DNA of 64,000 bases from Cricetibacter osteomyelitidis (lineage in GTDB: Bacteria; Pseudomonadota; Gammaproteobacteria; Enterobacterales; Pasteurellaceae): contig NZ_SLYB01000002.1 in the NCBI RefSeq assembly GCF_004340985.1, forward strand, positions 44,082-108,081, written 5' to 3'. Numbering within the stretch: position 1 is the stretch's first letter; the number at the start of each line of letters is the position of its first letter. The position numbers and the translations under genes were made by a program. Shown piece after piece: positions 35,203 to 45,820 of this stretch. The notes beneath the pieces are model-generated. The model ran no database searches. It saw only the letters and a program-made list of their open reading frames with translations, and was not told where the DNA came from.

Positions 35203-36171
35203 ATGAAAAAAATAATTCCATTACTTCTTATTATCGTCGTTGCTGCAAGCAGTTATTTTTATTGGCAACATTCCGAGCAAACGGCAGATAATGGCAATAT
35301 CGCTCAATCGAACGGACGCTTGGAATTAAATCGTTTGGATATTGCCAGTCTTTATGCCGGACGGGTGCAGGAAATTTTTGTAGATGAAGGTGACAACGTG
35401 AAAAAAGATCAAATTCTGACCGCACTTTCATCAGAAACCGCCAACGCACAGCTGTCCGCCGCCAAAGCACAACGCCAACAAGCCTTAGATGCGGTAAATC
35501 GGGCAACAGCTCAAGTGGAAACCTATGTGCAACAACAAAAAGTGGCTCAGCTAGATTTAGATAACGCCTTAAAATTACGCAAAGAAAATTTAGTGTCTAA
35601 TTCAGAAGTGACTAAACGTCGAGCGGATTTAGATCGCATTAAAGCGGCCGTGCAATCCGCCCAAGCGGCACAGGCAGAAGCCAAAGCAGCCACCGAAGCG
35701 GCACAGGCTCAAATCGATCAATCATCATCAATTATCAACGATCTCGTCATTCGTTCTCCTATCGACGGCAAAGTAGAATACCGCTTTGTGGAATTGGGCA
35801 ATGTGGTTAATGCAGGAACCCGTGTAGCCAGTTTGTTAGATCCGAGCGATGTATCAATGAATATTTTTGTGCCGATGACGGAAATGGCTAAACTCAAAGT
35901 GGGCGATGAAGCCCGTATTGTATTAGACGGCATTGATGCGGTGTTCCCAGCGACTATCAGCTATATTGCCGACTACAACCAATTCACCCCGAAATCCGTA
36001 GAAACCCGGCAGGAACGCACAAAATTTATGTTTAAAATCAAACTTAAAGTGTCGGCAGAAGTGGCGTTGAAATATAACAGTTTGTTAAAAAGCGGTATGT
36101 CCGGCAACGGCTATGTGCGGTTGAATAACGCAGACTGGCGACCGAATTTAGCGGTAAAATTGCCTGAATAG
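35203..36171 (+). CDS. HlyD-type membrane fusion protein (YhiI-like)
   Basis: 322 residues from the ATG at 35203 (AAGGAAATAAA upstream). N-terminal membrane anchor MKKIIPLLLIIVVAASSYFYW, then a lipoyl-half motif (LNRLDIASLYAGRVQEIFVDEGDNVKKDQ), a coiled coil at about residues 80-175 rich in Ala/Gln, a second lipoyl half (SPIDGKVEYRFVELGNVVNAG) and a beta-barrel domain. It links the inner-membrane ABC exporter to the outer-membrane channel. The next gene starts 8 bp after its stop. The order matches yhiI-rbbA-yhhJ of E. coli. Confidence 0.9.
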   Translation: MKKIIPLLLIIVVAASSYFYWQHSEQTADNGNIAQSNGRLELNRLDIASLYAGRVQEIFVDEGDNVKKDQILTALSSETANAQLSAAKAQRQQALDAVNRATAQVETYVQQQKVAQLDLDNALKLRKENLVSNSEVTKRRADLDRIKAAVQSAQAAQAEAKAATEAAQAQIDQSSSIINDLVIRSPIDGKVEYRFVELGNVVNAGTRVASLLDPSDVSMNIFVPMTEMAKLKVGDEARIVLDGIDAVFPATISYIADYNQFTPKSVETRQERTKFMFKIKLKVSAEVALKYNSLLKSGMSGNGYVRLNNADWRPNLAVKLPE

Positions 36172-36179
36172 GATTCGAT

Positions 36180-38909
36180 ATGAACGCAGTTTCTATTACC
36201 AATTTATCCCACCGTTATGGCGACACACAAGCCTTGAATATGCTCTCACTCAATATTAAACAGGGGGCGACCGTAGGCTTGGTGGGACCGGACGGCGTAG
36301 GTAAATCTACCTTGTTATCACTGATTGCCGGAGTAAAAATCATTCAAACCGGTCAAGTAACCGTGCTGGGCGGCAATATAGCGGAAAAATCCAGCCGGGA
36401 AAAGCAGCTGCCACGTATTGCCTTTATGCCGCAAGGTTTGGGGCATAATTTATATCCTACATTGACCATCAGTGAAAATATCGAATTTCACGCCAATTTA
36501 TTCGGTTTAAGCAAAAAAGCATTGAAAGCCCGCACTACCCGTTTATTGCAAGCTACCGGTTTAACGCCATTTGCCGACCGTGCCGCAGGTAAATTATCCG
36601 GCGGGATGAAACAAAAATTAAGCTTATGTTGTGCCTTGGTGCATAACCCCGATTTATTGATTTTAGACGAACCCACCACCGGCGTGGATCCATTGTCGCG
36701 CCGTCAATTCTGGGCGTTAGTGGATAATCTGCGGGCAGAATCGCCGAATATGACTGTCATTGTCGCTACCGCTTACATTGATGAAGCACAAAGCTTTGAA
36801 TATTTGATTGCGATGGACGACGGCAAAATTTTGGTCAGCGATAAAACGGAAAACGTGCTGAAAACCTACCGCACTTTATCGCTGGAGGATGCCTATGTAC
36901 AAATGCTACCGCAAGAAAAACGGGGCAGTGGCGAAGGGTTGAATCTCACACCCTTTGTGAAAGATCCAAACTTGCCGCCGGCAATGGAAGCGGAAGGATT
37001 AACCAAGCAATTCGGTGATTTCACCGCGGTAAATAATGTATCGTTTAAAATCGAAAAAGGGGAAATTTTTGGCTTTTTAGGCTCAAACGGTTGCGGTAAA
37101 TCCACCACAATGAAAATGCTTACCGGCCTACTGGAGCCCACCAGTGGTAAGGCACAATTATTAGGGAAATCCATTGCCGCAGGTTCAAACGAAATCAAAA
37201 AGCGGGTGGGTTATATGTCGCAGGCATTTTCCTTGTATGAAGAACTCACCGTACGGGAAAATTTGCAATTGCACGCCCGTTTATATGAAATCCCCGAACA
37301 GCAACGGGAACAGTTTATTGCCGAATCCTTAAACCAATTCGATTTGGAAAAAGAAACGGATTTATTGCCATCATCCTTGCCGCTCGGTATTCGTCAGCGT
37401 TTGCAACTTGCCGCAGCCTGTCTGCATAAACCGGAAGTGTTGATTTTAGACGAACCCACATCGGGTGTAGATCCTGCCGCTCGTGATATGTTTTGGCGTT
37501 ATTTGCTGAGATTATCCCGCGATGACCGTATTACTATTTTTGTTTCCACTCACTTTATGAACGAAGCACTGCGTTGCGACCGTATTTCCTTTATGCACAA
37601 AGGTACGGTGCTGGGTGTGGGAACACCGCAGGAATTAATCGACTATTATCATTCAGAAAATTTAGAACAAGCCTTTATTCAGTATTTGTTAGTTGCGGAA
37701 CCGGAAAACAATATTGAGATAAACAAAAAATCAGCGCTCTCTACCGAAAACAACGCAAAAAATACGGAAACCACACATAAAAGTGCGGTAGGTTTTCTCT
37801 ACTTTTTTACCATGTTATGGGCGTTTGCCGTGCGAGAATTTAAAGAATTGGCACGGGATAAAATCCGTTTATTCTTTGGGGTATTCGGTCCGATTATTTT
37901 ATTAACGGCAACCGGTTGGGCGGTATCTTTTGATGTGAACAAAATGAATTTGGGTGTGTACGATCAAGATCAATCGCAAGAAAGTCGAGCATTGGTTGAA
38001 GCTTTTTCCGGCACAGCCTATTTTTCGGTATTGCCAAACTTAAAATCCCGATCAGAATTGAATTTAATCTTAAAAAAGGCACAGGCAGAAGTCGTGATAG
38101 ATATTCCGCCGAACTACGGTAAAGACTTATTGAGCGGTAAACAGCCGGAAATCGGATTTTTTATTAACGGTACTCAGCCCGTAAATACGGCAACGGTAAA
38201 AAGCTACATTACAGGCATTTTGCAAAATCATATAACGGAATTAACACATTCCACAACACAACCTGTAATTAATGTGGTGCCGCGTTTAATGTATAACCCC
38301 GATTCAAGAAGTGTTAATGCCATTACGCCGAGTTTGCTGATGATGATTATGATGATGATTCCGGCAATGATGACTGCACTTGGTGTGGTGCGTGAGCGGG
38401 AAATCGGTTCCATAACCAATCTGTATTCATCACCGGCTAACGTAGCTCAGTTTTTAATGGGTAAACAACTGCCTTATATTGTGATGGGTGTACTCAATTA
38501 TGTAGCATTAATGTTGCTGACGATTTTTTGGTTTGATGTGCCAGTAAAAGGCTCTTTTCTTGTATTAACCGCAGGAGCGTTACTGTTGATATGGGCGGCA
38601 ACCAGTTTCGGTTTATTGATTTCCAGCGTAGTAACTTCGCAAGCCGCCGCCATCGTAATGACAGCTATCGGCACATTGGTTCCTACAATGAATTTTTCCG
38701 GTATGTTATATCCCGTTTCCAGTATGGCTGATTGGGCTCAAATACTGAGTAATGCATTCCCGACAACCTGGTTTAAAAATATCAGTACCGGCAGTTTTAC
38801 CAAAGGTATCGCCCTTGCCGATATGCAGGGTGATTTTATCGCCTTATTGGTTTTCGTTATTATTTATTTGGCGATAGCCTGTATTAAATTGAAAAAACAG
38901 GAGCCATAA
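36180..38909 (+). CDS. ABC exporter with two ATPase domains and ABC-2 permease (RbbA-like)
   Basis: 909 residues, the length and domain order of RbbA/YhiH. First ATPase: Walker A GPDGVGKSTLL (residue 35 onward), signature LSGGMKQKLSL, Walker B LLILDEPTTGVDP. Second ATPase: Walker A GSNGCGKSTTM, degenerate signature SLPLGIRQRLQLA, Walker B VLILDEPTSGVDP. C-terminal ABC-2 permease with six hydrophobic segments, starting at FAVREFKELARDKIRLFF and including VREREIGSITNLYSSP. The second ATPase lacks the canonical LSGGQ motif. RbbA in E. coli has been reported to act at ribosomes, but this operon with HlyD and outer-membrane genes argues for drug or metabolite export. Confidence 0.88.
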   Translation: MNAVSITNLSHRYGDTQALNMLSLNIKQGATVGLVGPDGVGKSTLLSLIAGVKIIQTGQVTVLGGNIAEKSSREKQLPRIAFMPQGLGHNLYPTLTISENIEFHANLFGLSKKALKARTTRLLQATGLTPFADRAAGKLSGGMKQKLSLCCALVHNPDLLILDEPTTGVDPLSRRQFWALVDNLRAESPNMTVIVATAYIDEAQSFEYLIAMDDGKILVSDKTENVLKTYRTLSLEDAYVQMLPQEKRGSGEGLNLTPFVKDPNLPPAMEAEGLTKQFGDFTAVNNVSFKIEKGEIFGFLGSNGCGKSTTMKMLTGLLEPTSGKAQLLGKSIAAGSNEIKKRVGYMSQAFSLYEELTVRENLQLHARLYEIPEQQREQFIAESLNQFDLEKETDLLPSSLPLGIRQRLQLAAACLHKPEVLILDEPTSGVDPAARDMFWRYLLRLSRDDRITIFVSTHFMNEALRCDRISFMHKGTVLGVGTPQELIDYYHSENLEQAFIQYLLVAEPENNIEINKKSALSTENNAKNTETTHKSAVGFLYFFTMLWAFAVREFKELARDKIRLFFGVFGPIILLTATGWAVSFDVNKMNLGVYDQDQSQESRALVEAFSGTAYFSVLPNLKSRSELNLILKKAQAEVVIDIPPNYGKDLLSGKQPEIGFFINGTQPVNTATVKSYITGILQNHITELTHSTTQPVINVVPRLMYNPDSRSVNAITPSLLMMIMMMIPAMMTALGVVREREIGSITNLYSSPANVAQFLMGKQLPYIVMGVLNYVALMLLTIFWFDVPVKGSFLVLTAGALLLIWAATSFGLLISSVVTSQAAAIVMTAIGTLVPTMNFSGMLYPVSSMADWAQILSNAFPTTWFKNISTGSFTKGIALADMQGDFIALLVFVIIYLAIACIKLKKQEP

Positions 38910-40028
38910 ATGCGGGCAATAAAATCTTTACTCACACTGACTTGGAAAGAAATAAAAAGCCTGTTCGGCGAACCTGTACTTATGGCATTTATGGTATTTG
39001 TGTTTACGGTGGTGATCTGGATGTTGGCAAAATCGATTACGGTGGATGTGAAAAATGCCCCGATCGGCGTTATTAATAACGATCATTCAACATTAAGTTA
39101 TCGTATTATCGAGTCAATGCAAGAACCTTATTTCCAAAAACCGGTGGAAATTACCCGTGATGAAGCGGATAAAATGATGGATAGCAGTAAAATTATTTTT
39201 GTATTGGATATTCCGGTAAATTTTGAAAAGGACTTACTCGCCGGACGCAATCCGGAGTTACAGTTGCAAATCGATGCCACAATGATGACCCAGGCCGGTG
39301 CCGGTTCCACAATGTTAGTGGGCTACATCAATCAAACCATTCAAGAATTTTTGCAACTGCCAAGTGGCAAAGAACCGATTAAATCCGTTGTAAATGTGTT
39401 GTATAACCCTAATGCAGCCAGCGAATATTTCGTTCCCCCGATGAAAATCGGCGATATGCTGTCATTAATGGTGCTGATTCTCACCGGTGCCGCCATTATC
39501 CGCGAACGGGAACGCGGCACATTGGAACACTTATTGGTAATGCCGGTAAATGCCGTAGAAATTTTATTATCAAAAATCTTGGCTAACGGCATTGTAATTT
39601 GGTGTGTGGCAATGCTTTCCATGAAATTTGTAGTAATCGGTTTTTTAGGCGTGCCAATTGCCGGTTCACTGGCATTATATGGCGCCGGAATGTTCTTATT
39701 TTTATTTTCAGTTGCGGCAATTGCAGTAGTTCTCGCTGTGATTGCTCCCACAATGGCTCAATTTAGTTTATTAATGCTGCCGACTTATTTGGTGTTGTTA
39801 TTATTTTCCGGCTCTGCTGCACCGCGTATTAATATGCCCGAATTGGCTCAAGCAATCAGCGAATACTGGCCGACCACCATTTTTGCCAAGTTATCTCAAG
39901 ATATCCTGTTTCGCGGTGCCGATTTCGCTATTGTCTGGCATCAATTTTTCGCATTAGTCGCGGTTTCCACTATCAGTTTGGTAATAGCATTGATTAACTT
40001 TCAAAAAATGTTGGAAAAACAAGGATAA
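38910..40028 (+). CDS. ABC-2 type permease (YhhJ-like)
   Basis: 372 residues, like E. coli YhhJ (about 374). First membrane segment at about residues 20-42 (VLMAFMVFVFTVVIWML), a large extracytoplasmic domain to about residue 170, then five more segments with the conserved RERERGTLEHLLVMPV. It starts on the base after the preceding stop codon (zero gap). It forms the second permease half of the exporter with the RbbA-like protein. Confidence 0.9.
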   Translation: MRAIKSLLTLTWKEIKSLFGEPVLMAFMVFVFTVVIWMLAKSITVDVKNAPIGVINNDHSTLSYRIIESMQEPYFQKPVEITRDEADKMMDSSKIIFVLDIPVNFEKDLLAGRNPELQLQIDATMMTQAGAGSTMLVGYINQTIQEFLQLPSGKEPIKSVVNVLYNPNAASEYFVPPMKIGDMLSLMVLILTGAAIIRERERGTLEHLLVMPVNAVEILLSKILANGIVIWCVAMLSMKFVVIGFLGVPIAGSLALYGAGMFLFLFSVAAIAVVLAVIAPTMAQFSLLMLPTYLVLLLFSGSAAPRINMPELAQAISEYWPTTIFAKLSQDILFRGADFAIVWHQFFALVAVSTISLVIALINFQKMLEKQG

Positions 40029-40032
40029 TACC

Positions 40033-41424
40033 ATGAAATTAACAAAACTTTCTTTTTCATTATTGGTCGTCTTGGTATTAGCGGCCTGTCAAAATACTCA
40101 AGTAGATATAGCAACCAAGGTGCAATTACCTGCTCAATTTCAACAACAAGGCACAGCACAAATTGAGTTAAGTCGTTGGTGGCAAAGCTGGAATGATCCC
40201 GTTTTAAGCGGTTTAATCGAACAAGGGATTCAACAAAATTATGATGTGCAAATTGCCCGCAGCCGTTTAAATGAAGCTAATGCCCAAGCCCGTTTGGCAC
40301 AAGCGGATTTAGGGCCGAATGTGAGTGCCGGCGGCAATGCGGGCGAGCGTTATTCTGATGTTACCATTCCGACTTATAGCGGCAACAACATTGACAGTCA
40401 CGGCACACAGCTTACCGGTGGTATCAGTGCCGGTTGGGAATTAGATTTTTTCGGACAAAAACGCAGTGATCGCGATGCGGCACAATTTTCCGCACTCAGC
40501 GTGCAAGAACAGATTCATGCAGCTCAAATATTGGTTGCAGCCAATATTGCCGAAAACTATCTGAAAGCCAAAGCCAGTCAACAGCAACAAGCCAATTTAA
40601 AACAGCAAATTGCCGTGCTGCAACGTATGAAAACCTATGTGCAAGGGCGATTTAACTCAGGCGATGCAACGGCTTATGAATTAAACCGAATCAGTTCGCA
40701 ATTAACGGCAACCCAATCTGCACAAAGCCGTTTACAGGCAGAATACAAACAATATGTGCGTGCGATAGCGGTATTAACAGGGCAAACGCCGCAGACTTTT
40801 AGCCTGCCTGACAGCAGCAGAAATTTATTGGCCAATCAACCGCAAAGCCCAAGCGGACAAACACCCCAAGGTTTATTGGAACGCCGTCCTGATATTCGGG
40901 CTCAAGCCATGTCAGTTCAGGCTCAGGCAGCAAGAGTCGCCAGTGCCAAAGCTGATTTATACCCGCGTTTTACCCTAAATTTTATGGGACAGGGCGGACA
41001 TATTGATATCGACGGCGATACGGCATTAAAAGGTTGGGCGAGTTTGCTGAGCTTGGGTATCAATATGCCTATTTTCACCAACGGTCGTATTCAAGCCAAC
41101 ATTGATGCCGCCGATGCCCGCTTAAAAACCGCATTGTTGAACTATGATAAAACTCTGCTACAAGCTTTGGCTGATGTGGATAACGCCTATCAAATGCAAC
41201 AGGCATTAGTACAACAAAACCGACAACTGAAAAGTGCGGTCAATTCCGCACAAAAATCCGCTGCTGATGCAGAAAAATTATTCCGCTATGGCAGTCGCAC
41301 ACTGGATGAAACCTTAAATGCCCGGCTTTCCGCGATTCAATTACAAGATAATCTGATCCAATCCCAACTGGCACAAGGCAGTGCATTAATCAGTATATAT
41401 AAAGCACTGGGCGGCGGCTGGTAG
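40033..41424 (+). CDS. Outer-membrane efflux channel lipoprotein (NodT/OprM type)
   Basis: 463 residues. Signal peptide with lipobox VLAAC near residue 19. Two repeated outer-membrane efflux domains are visible: RWWQSWNDPVLSGLIEQGI and AQIARSRLNEANAQ-like helices in the first, and GLLERRPDIRAQAMSVQAQ with TFTNGRI-like PIFTNGRIQANID in the second; it ends in a helical hairpin. It forms the TolC-like duct that completes the HlyD/ABC pump. The start follows 4 bp after the permease gene. Last gene before the USS-hairpin terminator. Confidence 0.9.
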   Translation: MKLTKLSFSLLVVLVLAACQNTQVDIATKVQLPAQFQQQGTAQIELSRWWQSWNDPVLSGLIEQGIQQNYDVQIARSRLNEANAQARLAQADLGPNVSAGGNAGERYSDVTIPTYSGNNIDSHGTQLTGGISAGWELDFFGQKRSDRDAAQFSALSVQEQIHAAQILVAANIAENYLKAKASQQQQANLKQQIAVLQRMKTYVQGRFNSGDATAYELNRISSQLTATQSAQSRLQAEYKQYVRAIAVLTGQTPQTFSLPDSSRNLLANQPQSPSGQTPQGLLERRPDIRAQAMSVQAQAARVASAKADLYPRFTLNFMGQGGHIDIDGDTALKGWASLLSLGINMPIFTNGRIQANIDAADARLKTALLNYDKTLLQALADVDNAYQMQQALVQQNRQLKSAVNSAQKSAADAEKLFRYGSRTLDETLNARLSAIQLQDNLIQSQLAQGSALISIYKALGGGW

Positions 41425-41427
41425 AAA

Positions 41428-41465
41428 AAAGTGCGGTTAAAATTTTATAAATTTAACCGCACTTT
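41428..41465. terminator. Bidirectional terminator made of paired uptake sequences
   Basis: AAAGTGCGGTTAAA (41428-41441) and its exact complement TTTAACCGCACTTT (41452-41465) with a ten-base AT-rich loop. Each arm contains the nine-base uptake core. It lies between two convergent operons; paired uptake sequences used as terminators are a known feature of Pasteurellaceae. Confidence 0.9.
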
Positions 41466-41471
41466 ATTAAT

Positions 41472-42260
41472 TTATACTCTAATGATATTCTTTTGACCTT
41501 TTTTATAGTAAACCGTAGATTGTGTTATTATTCTTTCATTGTTTTGTGAAGAACCGGAATTTTGTAATGGTAAACAATAATGAGTAAAACGATCATTATT
41601 TTTCCACAACCATACATTAAATAAACGTTCGGCTAAAAAAACAAAAATACGCTGTTGATATTGATCATAATAACTTATATCTATTAACGACTCTAAATTA
41701 AATAAAATACCAAACAACCACTCACAATATTCATCAGAAATTTCTTTTTTACTGATAAACATATTATAAGGAAAAAGGCTTGTCTGCCGAGAAATCTTAT
41801 CAAACGCCTCTAGATAATCCGATTGATATTCTGCAATAATCTTGCGCGTTAAATCCCAGTCTTTAAGATAGTGATGTTTTATATATTGATCTTTTACGGT
41901 TATATTTCCCATGGTAAATTTTTTTGGCAAAATAATATCGTAAATAGAGAGAATAAGTTCCATTTCACTACGATCTAAAATTTTAGACTGATTAAATTTA
42001 GAAGCGAAAAAACGACGATAATGCACCAATCCCGCATATTCGCTTTTTACATTTTTCCATAGAAAATATAATGCGGTAAGTTCATAAAACCATGTGTTTT
42101 TATGGGCAATATTATCTAATTGATTTTCAGATAAATATCCCATATTCGGTTTAATTCCGACTTGAATTGGCGTATAAATCTGTGAATTAAAAGCAGCCGG
42201 TGCACGAAATACTTTGTGAGTTGCAATAAAAATATTTATATGTTGATTTAATCTATTCAT
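41472..42260 (-). CDS. DUF4422 family glycosyltransferase (second paralogue)
   Basis: 262 residues. DUF4422 pattern: NIFIATHKVF at the start, YLSENQLDNIAHKNTWFYEL, LYFLWKNVKSEYAGLVHYRRFF (the HYRR motif) and an ILPKKF...DQYIKHHY segment. Family members are capsule or lipopolysaccharide glycosyltransferases. It is about half identical by eye to the gene just upstream, so the pair is a tandem duplication. Last gene of the def-to-glycosyltransferase run and next to the USS terminator. It contains no signal peptide; likely acts at the cytoplasmic face. Confidence 0.82.
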   Translation of the reverse strand: MNRLNQHINIFIATHKVFRAPAAFNSQIYTPIQVGIKPNMGYLSENQLDNIAHKNTWFYELTALYFLWKNVKSEYAGLVHYRRFFASKFNQSKILDRSEMELILSIYDIILPKKFTMGNITVKDQYIKHHYLKDWDLTRKIIAEYQSDYLEAFDKISRQTSLFPYNMFISKKEISDEYCEWLFGILFNLESLIDISYYDQYQQRIFVFLAERLFNVWLWKNNDRFTHYCLPLQNSGSSQNNERIITQSTVYYKKGQKNIIRV

Positions 42261-42274
42261 AATATTTCCGCTTA

Positions 42275-43099
42275 TTATTTAATTTCAATCGCTATAGCAC
42301 TGCTATAACATTTAAATTTTTTATTATTTTTCACTATCCAAATGCTAAATAAACGTTCGGCTAAAAAACCAAATACGCGTTTGTTATAAGCGGTATATTG
42401 AGAAATATCTATTCGTTTTTCTGCTTCAAATAAAATATCAAATATCCATTGGCAATATTCATCTAATACTTCTTTTTTTGCCACAACCATATTGGCATAA
42501 TAAATTCTATTTTGTTTTGCCATAGCATCAAAAACAGGAATATAATCGGGATATTTTTCTGCTATGATTTCACGGCAGATATCAAAATCACGTATATTAT
42601 GATATTTAGCATACTGCTCCCGCAAAGGTTCATCCATTTCTACAGCAGCGGGGACGATAATATCATAACTTGATAATATTAATTCTATTTCTTCCCGCGT
42701 TAAAATAGACACTTGTTGATGACTTCTAAAAATAGGAATTTTTAATTCCACATTATCAGATACGCCAAGAATACTATTACGTTTTAGGATTTTTCTTATA
42801 TCTTTATCACTGATTATTGACATTTGTCCGGAATGTCTTAATCCCAAATAACGACGATAATGGATTAAACCCGCATATTTGCATTTAACATTTTTCCATA
42901 AAAAATATAGTGCGGTTAACTCGCAAAAGTTAGTATTTTTATGTGCGATATTATCTAATTGATTTTCAGATAAATAACCCAAATTAGGAGCAGTACCGAC
43001 TTGTAACGGAATATATATTTGGCCGTCACCTTCGGCAAACATTTGAAAAACCTTATGAGTAGCAACAAAAATATTAATATCCGGATTTAGTCTTTCCAT
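42275..43099 (-). CDS. DUF4422 family glycosyltransferase (first paralogue)
   Basis: 274 residues with the same hallmarks: NIFVATHKVF, YLSENQLDNIAHKNTNFCELT, FLWKNVKCKYAGLIHYRRYLG and DIIVPAAVEM...EQYAKYHNIRDF. It carries an extra segment near residues 88-118 absent from its paralogue. It sits 12 bp after glf and 14 bp before the paralogue. With UDP-galactopyranose mutase, the two enzymes probably add galactofuranose or a related sugar to a surface glycan; the acceptor is unknown. Confidence 0.83.
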   Translation of the reverse strand: MERLNPDINIFVATHKVFQMFAEGDGQIYIPLQVGTAPNLGYLSENQLDNIAHKNTNFCELTALYFLWKNVKCKYAGLIHYRRYLGLRHSGQMSIISDKDIRKILKRNSILGVSDNVELKIPIFRSHQQVSILTREEIELILSSYDIIVPAAVEMDEPLREQYAKYHNIRDFDICREIIAEKYPDYIPVFDAMAKQNRIYYANMVVAKKEVLDEYCQWIFDILFEAEKRIDISQYTAYNKRVFGFLAERLFSIWIVKNNKKFKCYSSAIAIEIK

Positions 43100-43111
43100 T
43101 ATTATCCTTTT

Positions 43112-44296
<1,185 letters not shown>

Positions 44297-45799
44297 TTAC
44301 TTCTTAAGAGCCCCTAAAATGCTACGCATAATTTGCTTGGTGATTTGGTTACGAATATTTCGACCTACGGATTTTGTTACCGAACTTACCACTTGTTCCG
44401 TCACAGTCAGCTGTTCGCCGCGTTTTTTAGTACCGAAAATCATTCGGCTGAAACTGCCTAAAATACCGTTATCCTTTTCTTCCTGTGCCTGCTCTGCCTG
44501 TTTTTGAGCTACTTGTTCCAAATTTGCTTGTTCGGCCAACATTTCAAAAGCAGAAACATTGTCCACATAATTATTGTAGTGAGTGAATAAATCATCATCT
44601 TTCACCCATTGTCGGCATTGTTCATCGGTTAATGGTTTAAGCCGGCTTTTCGGTGGATAAATGTAAGCTATTTCTACCGGTTTCGGCATCCCTTTGGCAT
44701 CCAAGAAAGAAATTAAGGCTTCGCCCACACCCAAGATGGAAATGGCTTCCACTACATTAACATTCGGGTTGGAACGAAAAGTTTCAGCTGCGGACTTCAC
44801 GGCTTTTTGATCACGCGGGGTGAATGCTCGCAAGGCGTGTTGCACACGGTTACCTAATTGCCCTAATACAGTATCGGGCAAATCCAACGGATTTTGGGTG
44901 ACAAAATAAATACCCACGCCTTTGGAACGGATTAAACGCACTACTTGTTCTACTTTATCTACCAACACTGCCGGTGCACCGTCAAAAATCAAGTGGGCTT
45001 CATCAAAGAACATCACAAATTTCGGTTTGTCTGGATCGCCTACTTCCGGCAAGGTTTCAAATAATTCCGACATTAACCATAATAAAAATGCACTATACAT
45101 TCTCGGCGAATTAATCAGCTTTTCTGAATTTAATACATTGATTACGCCGCGGCCGTCGCGGGTTTGCAGCCAATCATCTAAATTTAATGCGGGTTCACCG
45201 AATAAATTTGCCGCCCCTTCATTTTCAAGGGTTAATAAAGCTCGTTGAATAGCTCCCACACTGGCGGCGGACACATTGCCGTATTCCACTTGGTAGATTT
45301 TAGCATTTTCTGCCACATGTTTAAGCATTGCCCGCAAGTCTTTTAAATCAATCAGCAATAACCCTTTGTCGTCTGCTACACGGAATACCAAATTTAATAA
45401 GCCTTCTTGGGTGGCGTTAAGATTTAATAAACGAGAAAGTAATAATGGCCCCATCTCTGAAATGGTGGTACGCAACGGAATACCTGTTTCGCCGAAGACA
45501 TCCCAAAAGGAAGCAGGATAACCGCTTAAATAGCTTTCGCCGCCCAGTTCAAATTGTTCGATACGCTCGGCAATTTTTCCCTGCATTTCACCGGGCTTAA
45601 CAATACCGGATAAATCCCCTTTCACATCCACCAAAAACACCGGCACGCCGTCATCGCTGAATGCCTCTGCCATTTTGCGTAATGTCACGGTTTTCCCGGT
45701 TCCCGTCGCACCGGCAATTAAGCCGTGGCGGTTTGCCATTTTTACGGTGATGCCTAAGGTTTGTCCTTGATGAGTGCGGGCTAATGCGTATTCAGTCAT
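44297..45799 (-). CDS. HerA-like ATPase, DUF853 (YjgR) family
   Basis: 500 residues (E. coli YjgR 500). Starts ALARTHQGQTLGITVKMANR, then Walker A GATGTGKTVTLR at about residues 30-41, Walker B KFVMFFDEAHL and the arginine region VRLIRSKGVGIYFVTQNP. FtsK/HerA-type motors act on DNA; the role of this single-gene family is unknown. The C-terminal 60 residues are Gln/Glu-rich, then basic. Upstream is pldB by 21 bp; downstream is glf. Confidence 0.9.
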   Translation of the reverse strand: MTEYALARTHQGQTLGITVKMANRHGLIAGATGTGKTVTLRKMAEAFSDDGVPVFLVDVKGDLSGIVKPGEMQGKIAERIEQFELGGESYLSGYPASFWDVFGETGIPLRTTISEMGPLLLSRLLNLNATQEGLLNLVFRVADDKGLLLIDLKDLRAMLKHVAENAKIYQVEYGNVSAASVGAIQRALLTLENEGAANLFGEPALNLDDWLQTRDGRGVINVLNSEKLINSPRMYSAFLLWLMSELFETLPEVGDPDKPKFVMFFDEAHLIFDGAPAVLVDKVEQVVRLIRSKGVGIYFVTQNPLDLPDTVLGQLGNRVQHALRAFTPRDQKAVKSAAETFRSNPNVNVVEAISILGVGEALISFLDAKGMPKPVEIAYIYPPKSRLKPLTDEQCRQWVKDDDLFTHYNNYVDNVSAFEMLAEQANLEQVAQKQAEQAQEEKDNGILGSFSRMIFGTKKRGEQLTVTEQVVSSVTKSVGRNIRNQITKQIMRSILGALKK

Positions 45800-45820
45800 A
45801 GCGTATTCCTTTTATTCCTT

